A stretch of DNA of 64,000 nucleotides, taken from positions 55,205 to 119,204 of the forward strand of contig MGTT01000026.1 of the NCBI GenBank assembly GCA_001799575.1. Direction: 5' to 3'. Under the pieces are notes generated by a model. It had not been told where the DNA came from, did not search any database, and saw only the letters and a program-made list of their open reading frames with translations. This DNA comes from Elusimicrobia bacterium GWA2_56_46 (GTDB taxonomy: Bacteria; Elusimicrobiota; Elusimicrobia; Elusimicrobiales; UBA9959). A program made the translations under genes and the position numbers. Within the stretch, counting starts at the first letter, position 1, and every line of letters begins with the position of its first letter. Shown here in pieces: positions 48,905 through 60,687 of the stretch.

Positions 48905-51199
48905 ATGTCACACGATCGCGAACTTACGCTGCATGATTATGAACGCCTGTTTTACCGCCGGAAAAACATTTTCTTTTTTATAGTGTTGGGGACGGTGTTA
49001 TGCGCCGGTTTTTTTAACGAGGTCATGCCGCCGGAGTATGAGGCGGCGGCGGTCGTGGATGTCGGCGCCGCACCCGGAACCAGGAGCGTGAATCAGGACC
49101 GGCAGGCGTGGTTTGAGGCCGAGGTAAAAGCCCTGCAAAGCGCGGCGGTATTGAAGCAGACAGCGGAACGGATGGGATGGATCAAAAGCGGCGCTGCCGA
49201 GATCGAGCTCCGGCCTTTCGTGGAAAAACTCCGGCGGGTCATGAAAGTCGAGCCGACGGCAAAAATGTCCAACTATGTAAGACTTTCGGCGCTGGCCCGC
49301 ACTCCGCGAGAAGCGGGTGAGATAGTGGACTCGGTTGTGCTGGCCTATATCGGCGACAGAAAACTAAAAATGGCGGAGGCCGTAAAAGCGGCCGGGGCGG
49401 ATCTGGCCGCCGGTGAGGAACGCCTCCACAGGGCCGAGGAGAATCTTCGGAGTTATACTGAGAAAAGCTGGATGGTCGGTACCAGGCCTTACCTTGTGAA
49501 CCGCCTTGTAGTCCTGCGGTCGGAAGAGGAGACCCTTAGCAAGTTATACACCGGCAGACACCCTAAAGTGGAGAAGATAAAAAGAGAGATAACTCAGACC
49601 GAGAAGCTTCTGGCTCAGCTGCCGCAGCAGGAACTGGGGTATCAGCGGCTTTTGAGCGAGACACAGGCCCGCCAGGCCGATCGCGACGGGCTCGCAAAAA
49701 GGCGCGGCGACGCTGTCCGCGCGGAGGCCGTGGAAGCAACCGCCGTTTTTGTCGACCAGCAAACCGAGGTTTCCAAAGACCCGGTTTCGCCGCGCAAATT
49801 GCTGAATCTCACGATAGCCGTGTTCCTCGGATTGATGCTGGGGATCGCCGCGGTCTTAATTATGGAGAGCATGGATGTTTCTCTCAGCACCGTGGAAGAT
49901 ATAGAAAAATATCTGACTTTGCCGGTACTTGCGGTGGTGATGCATATCGCCTCCCCGGATCAGGAGACGGCGCAAAAGAGCGGGGCGTCCTGGAAAAAGC
50001 TGTTTAAAAGGAAGAACTTCGTTGAAGAAGCCCGGGAAAAATTGGCTTTCTATCATCCGCCCAAGTCCGCTTTTATGGAACCGTACCATGCGCTGATGGC
50101 CAACCTTAAGCCTCTGCGCGGGCCCGACAGCCGTCCCGGCGCGGTTATCATTTTCACCTCGGCGGCCAGGGCGGAAGGGAAGACGCTGACAAGCATCAAT
50201 TCCGCTTTTATCGCCGCGCAAAGCGGCCTGAAAACGCTTTTTGTGGACGGCGATATCAGGTGCCCGATGGTGCACAAGCTCTTATCCGTTCCATTCAAAA
50301 GCGGCTTGGCTGATTGTCTTACCGGGGGCTGCCGCCTGGAGGATGCCGTGATCAGCCTCTCCCATCTTATAAAGAACGCCGGTATCGCCCCGTTATACCG
50401 GGATGTACCGCGCGGTATAGAGAATTTATGCTTTCTGTCTTCGGGTGTCAGTTCCTCCAACCCGGCCGATATCCTGACTTCGGAGCATATCAGAACGTTT
50501 CTGAAAGAGGCCCGGATACATTATGATCTTGTGGTAATGGATACGCCTCCCTTGCTGCCTTGCGCGGATGCGCTGCTATTGGGACCTCACACGGACGGCG
50601 TCATAATGGTTCTTAAAGCGGGTTATGCGTCTGAACTGATGGTAAAACGGGCGAAAGACCAGCTTGTCCAATCCGGCGCTAAAATACTGGGCGTGATACT
50701 TAACGATGTGCGCGCCAGGATGATGGAACCTGATTATGCGCAGTCTTATTACTACCAATACTCCGCTCCGGATACGGCCGGAGAAAAATCTTCCGGAACC
50801 GGCGCCGGCCGGCAAAAAATTCCGCACCGGATCCTTATAGTGGATGATGAAGCCCTGGTGCGCAAATTGTTGAACCGGATTGTTAAGGAGACCTTCCCGG
50901 ACGCCGACATATATGAAGCCGAGGATGGAGTGGACGCCGTGCATAAAATAGCTGATCTCTCCCCGGCGCTGGTCATTCTTGATATATGCCTGCCCATGGT
51001 GAATGGTTTGCAGGTGTGCAATATCGCGCGGCGCGGGGGGCGTTTCGGCGGCGCGAAGATCCTCGCCGTTACCGGCATTGACACCGCGGAAACGTCTATA
51101 AAGGCGACGGAAGTGGGCGCCGATGATTTCCTTGGCAAACCTTTCGAGATCAGGGAAGTGAAGGAAAAGCTGATAAAACTGCTTCCTCCGGCTGGGTGA
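48905..51199 (+). CDS. Wzz-like/BY-kinase polysaccharide copolymerase with a C-terminal receiver domain
   Basis: 764 residues. Membrane helix 1 is ~23-40 (IFFFIVLGTVLCAGFF) and a Wzz-type periplasmic coiled region follows (EERLHRAEENLRSYTEKSWM). Membrane helix 2 is ~299-320 (LTIAVFLGLMLGIAAVLIM). The cytoplasmic bacterial tyrosine kinase has Walker A ARAEGKT (~423), Walker A' LFVDGDIR (~445) and Walker B LVVMDTPP (~541). A short Tyr cluster SYYYQYS (~614) looks like the autophosphorylation tail. From ~642 a CheY-like receiver follows with all expected residues: LIVDDE, LVILDICLPM, AVTG and the Lys of LGKPF. BY-kinases control export and length of surface polysaccharide; a fused receiver on one is unusual and suggests phosphorelay input. 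Confidence 0.88.
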   Translation: MSHDRELTLHDYERLFYRRKNIFFFIVLGTVLCAGFFNEVMPPEYEAAAVVDVGAAPGTRSVNQDRQAWFEAEVKALQSAAVLKQTAERMGWIKSGAAEIELRPFVEKLRRVMKVEPTAKMSNYVRLSALARTPREAGEIVDSVVLAYIGDRKLKMAEAVKAAGADLAAGEERLHRAEENLRSYTEKSWMVGTRPYLVNRLVVLRSEEETLSKLYTGRHPKVEKIKREITQTEKLLAQLPQQELGYQRLLSETQARQADRDGLAKRRGDAVRAEAVEATAVFVDQQTEVSKDPVSPRKLLNLTIAVFLGLMLGIAAVLIMESMDVSLSTVEDIEKYLTLPVLAVVMHIASPDQETAQKSGASWKKLFKRKNFVEEAREKLAFYHPPKSAFMEPYHALMANLKPLRGPDSRPGAVIIFTSAARAEGKTLTSINSAFIAAQSGLKTLFVDGDIRCPMVHKLLSVPFKSGLADCLTGGCRLEDAVISLSHLIKNAGIAPLYRDVPRGIENLCFLSSGVSSSNPADILTSEHIRTFLKEARIHYDLVVMDTPPLLPCADALLLGPHTDGVIMVLKAGYASELMVKRAKDQLVQSGAKILGVILNDVRARMMEPDYAQSYYYQYSAPDTAGEKSSGTGAGRQKIPHRILIVDDEALVRKLLNRIVKETFPDADIYEAEDGVDAVHKIADLSPALVILDICLPMVNGLQVCNIARRGGRFGGAKILAVTGIDTAETSIKATEVGADDFLGKPFEIREVKEKLIKLLPPAG

Positions 51200-51325
51200 A
51201 CGGCGGCGGGGGGTTCCGGTGCCGCTGCGCGGGAAGCCGGATCGGACGGCGCCCGTGGGGTGGGTGTTGTCAGTGAAAGTTTAAAAAGTTAAAATTAGAG
51301 GAGAAGACCATTAAGGAGAATGCAA

Positions 51326-52510
51326 ATGGAAAAACCTTCTGTGAAGACCAAATGTCCCAATTTTTCTTCGGGCCCCTGCGCCAAGAGGCCGGGCTGGACC
51401 GTCGAAGCCCTCAAGAACGCCCTCGTCGGAAGATCCCACCGCTCCAAAGAAGGCAAAGCCAGGCTCCAGGAAGTTTCCGACCGGATGAAGAAAGTCCTCG
51501 GCCTGCCCGCCGATTACCGCATAGGCGTGGTGGCCGGCTCCGACACCGGCGCGGTGGAACTGGCCATGTGGACAATGCTCGGCCCCCGGCCCGTTGACAT
51601 CTTCGGCTGGGAATCATTCGGCAAAGGCTGGATCACCGACGCCGTCAAGTACCTCAAACTCCCCGGCGTGAAAGAATATAAGGCCGACTACGGCAAAATA
51701 CCCGACCTGACCAAAGCCGATTTCTCCCACGACGTCATTTTCACGATGAACGGCACCACCTCGGGCGTAAGGGTTCCCGGCCTGGACTGGATACGCTCCG
51801 ACAGGGAAGGGCTTACCATCTGCGACGCCACCTCCGGCATCTTCGCCATGGAAATGGACTATTCAAAACTCGACGTCATAACTTTTTCCTGGCAGAAAGT
51901 GCTGGGCGGGGAGGCCGCGCACGGCGTCATCATCCTCTCCCCGCGCGCGGTCAGACGCATGGAGGAGAACGAGCCTAAGATCTCCTGGCCCGTGCCCAAA
52001 CTTTTCAGGCTCGCCGCCGAAGGCAAGCTTAAGCCGGGGGAACTGGAGTACAATACGGTCAACACCCCGTCCATGCTGTGCGTGGAGGACGCCATAGACG
52101 CCCTTAAATGGGCTGAATCCATCGGCGGTCTGAAAGCGCTGATCGCCCGCTCCACGGCCAATCTGAACGCCCTCGAAAAATGGGTGGAAAAGTGCGGCTG
52201 GGCGGCTTTCCTGGCCGAAACCAAAGAGACCCGCTCCAACACTTCCGTCTGCCTGAAGATCACGGCGGACTGGTTCCTCAAACTTTCCGACGAGGAAAAG
52301 ACCAAGGCCGCGAAGAAGCTCACGGCCATGCTGGACAAGGAGGGCGTGGCTTACGACATTAATTCCTACGGCAAGGCCCCGGCAGGCATCCGTATCTGGT
52401 GCGGCGCCACCGTCGAAGCCTCGGATGTTGAAACGCTCACCCGCTGGCTGGACTGGGCGTACGACGCGGTCTCGAAAGAATATCAATCCCTGAAGGAGAC
52501 GGTGAAATGA
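51326..52510 (+). CDS. serC: Phosphoserine aminotransferase
   Basis: 394 residues. The ATG at 51326 is preferred over 51320 because AAGGAG then has a 7-nt spacing. It resembles the alphaproteobacterial/archaeal type: [55 protein letters not shown], and the PLP lysine in [16 protein letters not shown]. It converts 3-phosphohydroxypyruvate plus glutamate to phosphoserine plus 2-oxoglutarate. ATGA overlap with serA downstream. Glutamate could come from the gdhA product encoded 5 kb away. Confidence 0.95.
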   Translation: MEKPSVKTKCPNFSSGPCAKRPGWTVEALKNALVGRSHRSKEGKARLQEVSDRMKKVLGLPADYRIGVVAGSDTGAVELAMWTMLGPRPVDIFGWESFGKGWITDAVKYLKLPGVKEYKADYGKIPDLTKADFSHDVIFTMNGTTSGVRVPGLDWIRSDREGLTICDATSGIFAMEMDYSKLDVITFSWQKVLGGEAAHGVIILSPRAVRRMEENEPKISWPVPKLFRLAAEGKLKPGELEYNTVNTPSMLCVEDAIDALKWAESIGGLKALIARSTANLNALEKWVEKCGWAAFLAETKETRSNTSVCLKITADWFLKLSDEEKTKAAKKLTAMLDKEGVAYDINSYGKAPAGIRIWCGATVEASDVETLTRWLDWAYDAVSKEYQSLKETVK

Positions 52511-53457
52511 AAAAAGTGCTGATAGCCGATAAGTCCGCTCCAATCTGCGAGAAGATCCTGAAGGAAAGAGGCCTGGAGCCGGTGGTCAAAACCGGCATGA
52601 ATCCCGAGGAGCTTAAAGCCTGCATAGGCGAATTCGACGCCATTATAGTGCGCTCCGCCACCACGCTTACAGCCGGCCTTATAGAGGCCGCGGTAAAACT
52701 TAAAGCGGTGGCCAGGGCCGGCAGCGGCGTGGATAATATCGACGTGCCCGCCTGCACCGGGAAGAGAGTTCTTGTCATGAACACGCCTTTCGGCAATACC
52801 GTTTCCACCGCCGAACACGCCATAGCCATGATGATGGCTCTGGCCCGCCACATTCCGCAGGCCAACGCCTCCACGCACGCCGGCAAGTGGGAAAAGAAAA
52901 AGTTCGAGGGCGTGGAACTTACCGGCAAGACCCTGGGCGTGGTGGGCTGCGGGAATATCGGCGCCGTGGTGGCCGACCGGGCCATCGGGCTCAAGATGAA
53001 AGTCATGGTTTATGACCCGGCTATGACGGCGGAACGGGCCCGGGAACTGGGCGTAGCCATGTCCAGCCTGGACGAGCTTTATAAGAACGCGGATTTTATA
53101 ACCTATCACGTGGTCATGAATCCAGCCACCAAAGGCATGCTCAATAAGGACGCCATAGCCAAAATGAAGAAAGGCGTGCGCATAATAAACTGCGCCCGGG
53201 GCGGCATTATGGCGGAGGCAGATTTGAAGGAAGCTCTTCAGAGCGGGCAGGTCGCCGGGCTGGCGTGCGATGTTTTCGCCAAGGAACCCGCCGTAGAACA
53301 TATTTTCTTCGGCCTGGAAAACGTCATCGCCACGCCCCATATCGCGGCTTCCACCAGGGACGCGCAGGTCACGGTGGCGCGCCAGGCCGCCGAGCAGATA
53401 GCGGACTATCTGCTTAACGGTAAAAAAACTCACGCGATCAATGGTGACAAGATTTAA
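52507..53457 (+). CDS. serA: D-3-phosphoglycerate dehydrogenase, short form
   Basis: 316 residues, lacking the C-terminal ACT domain, so classical serine feedback inhibition is not expected. Features: [35 protein letters not shown], the NAD-binding [18 protein letters not shown], catalytic Arg in INCARGGIM, Glu in DVFAKEP and His in ATPHIAAST. It oxidises 3-phosphoglycerate to phosphohydroxypyruvate, the first step before serC. Coupled to serC by ATGA. Confidence 0.94.
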   Translation: MKKVLIADKSAPICEKILKERGLEPVVKTGMNPEELKACIGEFDAIIVRSATTLTAGLIEAAVKLKAVARAGSGVDNIDVPACTGKRVLVMNTPFGNTVSTAEHAIAMMMALARHIPQANASTHAGKWEKKKFEGVELTGKTLGVVGCGNIGAVVADRAIGLKMKVMVYDPAMTAERARELGVAMSSLDELYKNADFITYHVVMNPATKGMLNKDAIAKMKKGVRIINCARGGIMAEADLKEALQSGQVAGLACDVFAKEPAVEHIFFGLENVIATPHIAASTRDAQVTVARQAAEQIADYLLNGKKTHAINGDKI

Positions 53458-53482
53458 AAAAAGCTGTCATCCCGGCGAAATA

Positions 53483-54739
53483 ATGAAAAAACTTCCCTTG
53501 TTTAATCCTATTTACGGCATCCGCCCGGCCAAAGGCATGGCGCAGGAAGTGATCGCGCCCCCCTACGATGTGCTGGATTCCGGTGAAGCGCGGGAACTGG
53601 CCAAGGGCAGACCTCTCAGTTTCCTGCACGTCTCAAAGGCGGAGATAGACCTTCCCGAAGGAACCGATGTCTATTCCGAGGCGGTTTACCGCAAAGCGGC
53701 CGGGAATTTCGAAAAAATGCTGGCCGAGGGCGTGCTTGTCCGCGAAACCAGGCCCTGCTTTTATATTTACAGGCTGAAGATGGGCGCCCATGTCCAGACC
53801 GGCCTGGTGGTCGGGGCCTGCGTGGACGATTACGACGCCAACCGCATCAGGAAACACGAGTTTACCCGGCCCGTGAAAGAGGACGACAGGGTGAACCAGA
53901 TAAAATTCGTCAAAGCGCAGACCGGGCCGGGGCTGATAGCCTACAAACAGATCCCGGAAGTGGACGCGGTGATCAAAAATAAAGTCCGGGAGATCCCGGA
54001 ATTTTCGGTGGAGGGGCTGGGCGGGGTTATCCATACGCTCTGGGTGCTGGATAACGAATCCGACATCAGGACCATCGTGGACGCTTTTGAAAAACAGACG
54101 GCCGTTTATATCGCCGACGGGCATCACCGCTCCGCCGCGGCTTCCAGGATCAAAAAATACATGATGGAGTCCCGCGGCGCCGCCCATACGGGCGCCGAGC
54201 CCTACAACTATTATCTCGCCGCCGCTTTCCCCGTCGAAGAAATGAAGATCTGGGACTATAACAGGGTCGTGAAAGACCTGAACGGCATGACCCCCGCGGC
54301 TTTTCTGGCCCGGCTTGGGGAAAGTTTCGGAGTCAGGGAGGTCTCCGGCCGGGCTAAACCGGCCGCCCGCCGGGAGTTCGGCCTGTACCTGGCCGGCAAA
54401 TGGTATATGCTGAAACCCTCGGTTCCCACGCCCTCGCGGACGGACGATCCCGTGGCGGCGCTGGACGTAAGCGTGCTCTCGGATCTGGTGCTGGACAAGC
54501 TGCTGGGCATCGCGGATCTGCGCAAATCCGACCGCATCGATTTCGTCGGCGGCATACGCGGCCTGGGCGAACTTGAGAAGCGCGTGAATTCCGGCGAGAT
54601 GAAAGCGGCTTTCGCCCTTTACCCCACCTCGCTTGAGGAATTGATCGCGGTGGCGGACGACAACCGGGTGATGCCGCCCAAGTCCACCTGGTTCGAGCCT
54701 AAGCTGGCCGACGGCCTGGTTTCAAACCCCCTGCTATGA
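53483..54739 (+). CDS. DUF1015 family protein
   Basis: 418 residues from the ATG giving KKLPLFNPIYGIRPAKGMAQ; an earlier ATG at 53441 overlaps serA. Family marks: VIAPPYDVLDSGEARELA, FLHVSKAEIDLPEG, FYIYRLKMGAHVQTGLVVG, the strongly conserved YIADGHHRSAAASRI, and NYYLAAAFPVEEMKI. DUF1015 genes are often found beside serine-biosynthesis genes. The DGHHR-type motif recalls ParB-fold serine kinases (SerK/SbnI). No SerB phosphatase is present in this operon, so a role at the phosphoserine/serine step is an attractive but unproven idea. Confidence 0.88.
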   Translation: MKKLPLFNPIYGIRPAKGMAQEVIAPPYDVLDSGEARELAKGRPLSFLHVSKAEIDLPEGTDVYSEAVYRKAAGNFEKMLAEGVLVRETRPCFYIYRLKMGAHVQTGLVVGACVDDYDANRIRKHEFTRPVKEDDRVNQIKFVKAQTGPGLIAYKQIPEVDAVIKNKVREIPEFSVEGLGGVIHTLWVLDNESDIRTIVDAFEKQTAVYIADGHHRSAAASRIKKYMMESRGAAHTGAEPYNYYLAAAFPVEEMKIWDYNRVVKDLNGMTPAAFLARLGESFGVREVSGRAKPAARREFGLYLAGKWYMLKPSVPTPSRTDDPVAALDVSVLSDLVLDKLLGIADLRKSDRIDFVGGIRGLGELEKRVNSGEMKAAFALYPTSLEELIAVADDNRVMPPKSTWFEPKLADGLVSNPLL

Positions 54740-55386
54740 TGCCGCAGAGCGCCGTGCTGCGCCGCCTTAAAACCCCGCAAAAAATACAGGATTTCCTGGA
54801 CTATGAGCTGGACTTCAACGATACGACGACGGGAGTCTGTCTTTCGCCGTTCGAGGTTCTGAAATGCCGGCGCGCCCATTGCATAGAGGGCGCCATGCTT
54901 GCCGCCGCGGCGTTCCTTTTTCACGGTCGTCCGCCGCTGCTGCTGGATCTCAGGGCGGACAGCACCGACGACGACCACGTGATCGCTCCGTTTTTGGAGA
55001 ACGGCCGCTGGGGCGCGGTGGCGCAGTCGCAGTTCTGCGGCCTGCGTTTCCGGGAACCCATTTACGGATCGGTCGCCGAGCTCGCGAAGAGTTACTTCGA
55101 ATTCTATTACAACGACTACGGGCGGAAAACTCTGCGCGAATTTTCGGCCCCGCTGAATCTGGCGCGGCTGAAGCCGGAGTGGCTCTACGGGGCGGACGTA
55201 CGTTTTGTGAGCAAGAGGCTGGACGCGGTCAGACATTACAGGATCCTGTCCGGGCGCCAGCCGGAAAAACTTCGCAAGGCGGACTCTCTTCTCTACGAAG
55301 CCGAGATCCTGGGCTGCGGCAGGGCGCCGCTTACCCTGCGCCGCGCGCGGCCTTATTCCAGGCTGGCCGCGCCCGGGAAGAAGTGA
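54736..55386 (+). CDS. Transglutaminase-like cysteine protein
   Basis: 216 residues (or 215 from the second ATG); ATGA overlap with the DUF1015 gene. The core CRRAHCIEGAMLAAAAFLFH, then RPPLLLDLRADSTDDDHVIA and RWGAVAQSQFCGLRF, follows the Cys...His order of a transglutaminase-like/papain-type fold, with a Cys in HCIEGA and a His in DDDHVIAPF as likely catalytic residues. Similar stand-alone bacterial proteins lack known functions. A cytoplasmic protein, since no signal peptide is present. It closes the ser operon before a secreted GH13 enzyme. Confidence 0.68.
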   Translation: MMPQSAVLRRLKTPQKIQDFLDYELDFNDTTTGVCLSPFEVLKCRRAHCIEGAMLAAAAFLFHGRPPLLLDLRADSTDDDHVIAPFLENGRWGAVAQSQFCGLRFREPIYGSVAELAKSYFEFYYNDYGRKTLREFSAPLNLARLKPEWLYGADVRFVSKRLDAVRHYRILSGRQPEKLRKADSLLYEAEILGCGRAPLTLRRARPYSRLAAPGKK

Positions 55387-55414
55387 CCATCGTGTTTCCA
55401 GGGAACATAAAAAT

Positions 55415-56953
55415 ATGCCGATAGCCGCCCTTATAGTCATTTTGTTTTTTTTCAGCGGGCCGGCCCGCGCCCTGGAAAACGCTCCCGCGGAGAGCCGGGA
55501 CTTCAGGGATGAGAGCGTCTATTTCGTAATGACCGACAGGTTCGTGGACGGGGACAAGGCCAATAACGATCTTTACGGGGACGAATACAAACCCGGGAAT
55601 TTAAGATATTACCAGGGCGGGGACTTCAAAGGGCTTATAGAAAATCTGGACCATATAAAGGACATGGGCTTTACGGCTGTCTGGATAACCCCGCCGGTGA
55701 TGCAGCCGCCGGGCAGATACGTTAACCGGGCGGGGACTTACGACGCGGCGGGGTATCACGGCTACTGGGCCTGGGATCTTTCAAAGATCGACCCGCATCT
55801 GGAATCAAAAGGGGCCTCTTACGCGGATCTGATAGCCGCCGTGCACGCCAAAGGTATGAAAATCATACAGGACGTGGTGGCCAACCACGGCCACGGCGGC
55901 GACGTCGCTCCGTCGGTGAAATGGTACGGGGAGAAGTGCCGCGTTTCAGGCCTGGGCGGGACGTTCGATTACGACGACGATAAACAGGACTGGTTCCATC
56001 ACAGCGGCCCCGTTGTGGCCGATCTGCTTGATTTTAACGAGGATAATCCGGAAACGGTGAAGTGGCTGGTTGAGATCTACAAAGGCTGGCAGAACCTGGG
56101 CGTGGACGCTTTCCGCATCGACACCGTCGTCTGGATGAAGCCGGAGTTCTGGAAAACTTTCACCGCCGAACTGCACAAGAACAGGAAAGATTTTTTTATG
56201 TTCGGCGAGGTTTGGACCAACGACGACTTCGATCTGCTGGCCGGCTACACCAGACTTGCCCCCGGCGGGCCTATGAATTCGGCCATGAGCGTGCTGGATA
56301 TGCCGGGGTCGTCCATGGGCGGCTGGGGGCGGTTCGAGGCCGTATTCAAAGGCGGCGATTATAACCGGGTGGATGAGGTTCTGAAGAACGATTCAAAATA
56401 CAAGGACGCGACGTATCTGGTCACTTTTCTGGACAATCCGGATAAGCCCAGGTTTAACGGGGCAGCCGGCGAGGGGAGTTCGGCCGCGGCGGAACAGTAT
56501 TTTGACGCGTTGAATTTCTATTTTACCGCGCGCGGCATTCCCTGCGTTTATTACGGCACCGAAGTACGGATGGCGGGGGGGAATGACCCGGACAACAGGA
56601 GATATCTGGGTCCGGACGGTATCAGGGCGTCGAAGACGGATCCGGTCTATCTGCATCTGAAAAAGTTAAACGCCCTGAGAAGCGCGATCCCCGCTTTGCG
56701 GAAAGGCGTTCAGACGCGGCTGTACGGGTCAAAGGATCAGTATGTTTTCAAAAGGGAATACAAAGGTGAATCGGTTTTTGTTTTCCTGAATAAAGGCCGG
56801 ACCGCGGCCGAGGTCGCGGTGCGCGGCATCCCGCCGGGCGATTACGCCGACCTTTACGGCGGCGGGACCTTTGCCGTAAAAGGCAAAGGCAGATTCTCTG
56901 TTAAAATCCCGTCCCACGGCCTGCTGGCGCTGAGAATAAAACCGCACAAATGA
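55415..56953 (+). CDS. Secreted alpha-amylase-family (GH13) glycoside hydrolase
   Basis: 512 residues. Signal peptide PIAALIVILFFFSGPARA. GH13 conserved regions: I DVVANHG (~152), II FRIDTVVW with the nucleophile Asp (~235), III FMFGEVW with the acid/base Glu (~264), and IV FLDNPD (~340), where the usual His of DNHD is replaced by Pro while the transition-state Asp remains. N-terminal YFVMTDRFVDGDKANNDLYG and the C-terminal beta-domain (VFVFLNKGRTAAEVAVRG) are typical. It probably degrades alpha-glucans such as maltodextrins outside the cytoplasm. The His-to-Pro change may alter substrate placement. Confidence 0.92.
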   Translation: MPIAALIVILFFFSGPARALENAPAESRDFRDESVYFVMTDRFVDGDKANNDLYGDEYKPGNLRYYQGGDFKGLIENLDHIKDMGFTAVWITPPVMQPPGRYVNRAGTYDAAGYHGYWAWDLSKIDPHLESKGASYADLIAAVHAKGMKIIQDVVANHGHGGDVAPSVKWYGEKCRVSGLGGTFDYDDDKQDWFHHSGPVVADLLDFNEDNPETVKWLVEIYKGWQNLGVDAFRIDTVVWMKPEFWKTFTAELHKNRKDFFMFGEVWTNDDFDLLAGYTRLAPGGPMNSAMSVLDMPGSSMGGWGRFEAVFKGGDYNRVDEVLKNDSKYKDATYLVTFLDNPDKPRFNGAAGEGSSAAAEQYFDALNFYFTARGIPCVYYGTEVRMAGGNDPDNRRYLGPDGIRASKTDPVYLHLKKLNALRSAIPALRKGVQTRLYGSKDQYVFKREYKGESVFVFLNKGRTAAEVAVRGIPPGDYADLYGGGTFAVKGKGRFSVKIPSHGLLALRIKPHK

Positions 56954-56991
56954 GCCGGTAACGCGCGGGCAGGGCTGTTTCCGCCGACTGG

Positions 56992-57411
56992 TCAGGTGTT
57001 TTCCGGGGCGGGGTCATCCGTCGGCGGAGGGGGCGCCAGTTTGGGCAGCGCCAGCATATCCGTGACGCATTTTTCTATGTCGGCCGGGGCGCAGGGTTTT
57101 TTCAGGAATTGCACGCGGGGGTTGTCGGCTATCATTCTTTTTATGATCCCCAGCAGGGTTGAAGAGAAAAACACGACCGGTATCACGGATGTTTCGGGGC
57201 ATTTCTGCAGTTCATTGTAAACCTCCGCGCCGTTCATTCCCGGCATATTGAAGTCCAGGGTTATAACGTCAGGCAGCAGCTGCCTGGCTTTTTCAATGCC
57301 GGAAGGGCCGTCAAAAGCCGTGTGGATTACGAGGTTCTTTGACTGGAAAAAATTTTTCAGCAGGGAGGAGATATCTTCGTTGTCGTCAATTATCAGTATC
57401 GACTTGGGCAT
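56992..57411 (-). CDS. Single-domain response regulator (CheY-like)
   Basis: 139 residues. Receiver domain with LIIDDNEDISSLL (acidic pair), the phosphorylatable Asp in VITLDFNMPGMNG, Ser/Thr in VVFFSSTLLG and Lys in FLKKPCAP, followed by a short Pro-rich tail (PKLAPPPPTDDPAPENT). No output domain, so it probably works by protein contact or in a phosphorelay. No histidine kinase lies nearby; the receiver fused to the BY-kinase is the only other clear CheY-like domain in the window. Confidence 0.9.
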   Translation of the reverse strand: MPKSILIIDDNEDISSLLKNFFQSKNLVIHTAFDGPSGIEKARQLLPDVITLDFNMPGMNGAEVYNELQKCPETSVIPVVFFSSTLLGIIKRMIADNPRVQFLKKPCAPADIEKCVTDMLALPKLAPPPPTDDPAPENT

Positions 57412-57465
57412 ACGGAAATTTTATAAAAAATACCGGCCCGAACGCCAATCGGTTCCTAAAACAAA

Positions 57466-57494
57466 GAGGGCGTCCGCCTGGGGCGGACGCCCTC
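57466..57494 (-). terminator. Terminator of gdhA
   Basis: Perfect 13-bp stem GAGGGCGTCCGCC with a 3-nt loop, followed on the minus strand by TTTGTTTT. It lies 24 bp after the gdhA stop. Confidence 0.85.
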
Positions 57495-57517
57495 CTGCAT
57501 AAGACTCTCTTGCTCGG

Positions 57518-58972
<1,455 letters not shown>

Positions 58973-58974
58973 TT

Positions 58975-59003
58975 ATCCTACAAACCTAAATCCGGGTTGT
59001 CAA
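58975..59003 (-). promoter_or_regulatory. gdhA promoter
   Basis: Minus strand TTGACA (59003-58998), 17-bp spacer, TAGGAT (58980-58975). The divergent pntA side (59004-59121) shows a GC hairpin CCCCGCGCGGCGCGGGG near 59014-59030 and a TACAAT box near 59052. Confidence 0.7.
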
Positions 59004-59121
59004 TATATCCGGATCCCCGCGCGGCGCGGGGTATTGGCGGCGGTTTTTTGATACAATTTAAAAAACAAAGGATTTTCCGTAGATCCGCGGAACTGACGCG
59101 CGGATGACTTAAGGCGGTATC

Positions 59122-60672
59122 ATGAAAATAGGGATTCCTACCGAGATCATCGAGGGCGAGAAGCGGGTAGCTCTCGCCCCCGAAACCCTGGCCGCGCTCA
59201 AAAAGCTTGGCGTTGAATTTATAGTGGAAGCGGGCGCCGGCCTGGCCGCGAATTTTTCCGACGAAGCTTTCCGCGCCGCCGGCGCTGAGCTTTGCGCGGA
59301 CACCAGGGTAGTATGGTCGGCCGACCTCGTTCTGAAAGTCCGCCCGCCCGTAATGAATCCGAAGCTGGGCGTTCATGAAGCCGGGCTGCTGAAAGAAGGC
59401 GGCGCGCTGATCGGCTTCATCTACCCCGCCCGCAATAAAGAACTGCTGGAAAAACTGGCGGCCCGCAAGGTCACGGCGCTCGCCATGGACATGATCCCCA
59501 GGATCTCCCGCGCCCAGAACATGGATGCCCTGAGTTCCATGGCCAACATCGCCGGTTACCGGGCGGTGATAGAGGCGGCGAACCTGTTCGGCGGTTTCTT
59601 CACCGGACAGATCACGGCGGCTGGCCGCGTTCCGCCGGCCAAGGTCATGGTGATAGGCGCCGGCGTGGCCGGTCTCGCGGCCATAGGCGCGGCCAAGGGG
59701 CTTGGCGCCGTAGTGCGCGCGTTCGATACGCGTCCCGAAGCCAGGGACCAGGTAAAGAGCATGGGGGCCGAATTCCTGGAAGTGGCGTTAAAGGAAGACG
59801 GGACCGGGGAAGGCGGCTATTCCAGGGTCATGAGCCCGGAATTCATCAGGGCCGAAATGGAACTTTTCAGGAAGCAGGCCGCGGAGGTGGACATTATAAT
59901 CACCACCGCCCTGGTTCCCGGGATCAAAGCTCCGGTGCTTATCACCAGGGAACATATTTCAGCGATGAAGCCCGGCTCCCTGATAGTGGATCTGGCCGCC
60001 GAACAGGGCGGCAACTGCGAACTTACCGAACCCGGGAAAGTCGTGGACGCGGGCGGCGTCAGGATCATCGGTTATACAGACCTGGCGTCCAGGCTTGCGA
60101 ACCAGGCCAGTAAACTTTACGGCGCCAATCTGTCTAATCTCCTTAGATATATGGAGATACAGAATGGCTGGAACATAAACACGGAGGACGAGATCGTGCG
60201 CGGCGCGCTGGTCTCCCACCAGGGCGCGGTCACCTATCCCCCGCCCAGGCCTAAGACTTCCCCGGCGGCGCTCGCGCCCGCCGGAGCGCGGGCGAAAGCG
60301 GCCCCCGCTCCGGTAAAGGAAAAAAATTTCGCCGCTCGCGCCGCCGCGGCAGGCGTGCTCGCGGCCGCGGCGCTGCTCGCGGCCGGTTTGTACGCGCCGG
60401 CGGCTTTCATGTCCCATTTTACCGTCTTTATCCTGGCGGTCTTTGTCGGTTATATGGTGGTCTGGAACGTCACTCCCGCCCTTCATACGCCTTTAATGAG
60501 CGTTACCAACGCCATAAGCGGCATCATCGTGATCGGAGCGATGCTGCAGATCTCCGGCGGTTTTGAGAAATGGCCGGCCAGGGCCGCGGCGCTCGCGGTG
60601 TTCCTTGCCTCGATCAATGTGTTCGGCGGGTTCCTTGTGACGCGGCGTATGCTGAAGATGTTCAGGAAATAG
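59122..60672 (+). CDS. pntA: NAD(P) transhydrogenase subunit alpha
   Basis: 516 residues. Domain I (NAD(H) binding) covers ~1-375: [60 protein letters not shown] and the [20 protein letters not shown] element. After an Ala/Pro/Lys-rich linker (~375-400), four membrane helices form domain [52 protein letters not shown] and [17 protein letters not shown]. This is the fused alpha form as in E. coli. With PntB it couples proton entry to NADPH formation from NADH. Confidence 0.94.
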   Translation: MKIGIPTEIIEGEKRVALAPETLAALKKLGVEFIVEAGAGLAANFSDEAFRAAGAELCADTRVVWSADLVLKVRPPVMNPKLGVHEAGLLKEGGALIGFIYPARNKELLEKLAARKVTALAMDMIPRISRAQNMDALSSMANIAGYRAVIEAANLFGGFFTGQITAAGRVPPAKVMVIGAGVAGLAAIGAAKGLGAVVRAFDTRPEARDQVKSMGAEFLEVALKEDGTGEGGYSRVMSPEFIRAEMELFRKQAAEVDIIITTALVPGIKAPVLITREHISAMKPGSLIVDLAAEQGGNCELTEPGKVVDAGGVRIIGYTDLASRLANQASKLYGANLSNLLRYMEIQNGWNINTEDEIVRGALVSHQGAVTYPPPRPKTSPAALAPAGARAKAAPAPVKEKNFAARAAAAGVLAAAALLAAGLYAPAAFMSHFTVFILAVFVGYMVVWNVTPALHTPLMSVTNAISGIIVIGAMLQISGGFEKWPARAAALAVFLASINVFGGFLVTRRMLKMFRK

Positions 60673-60687
60673 GGGAGTCCGGGAATT

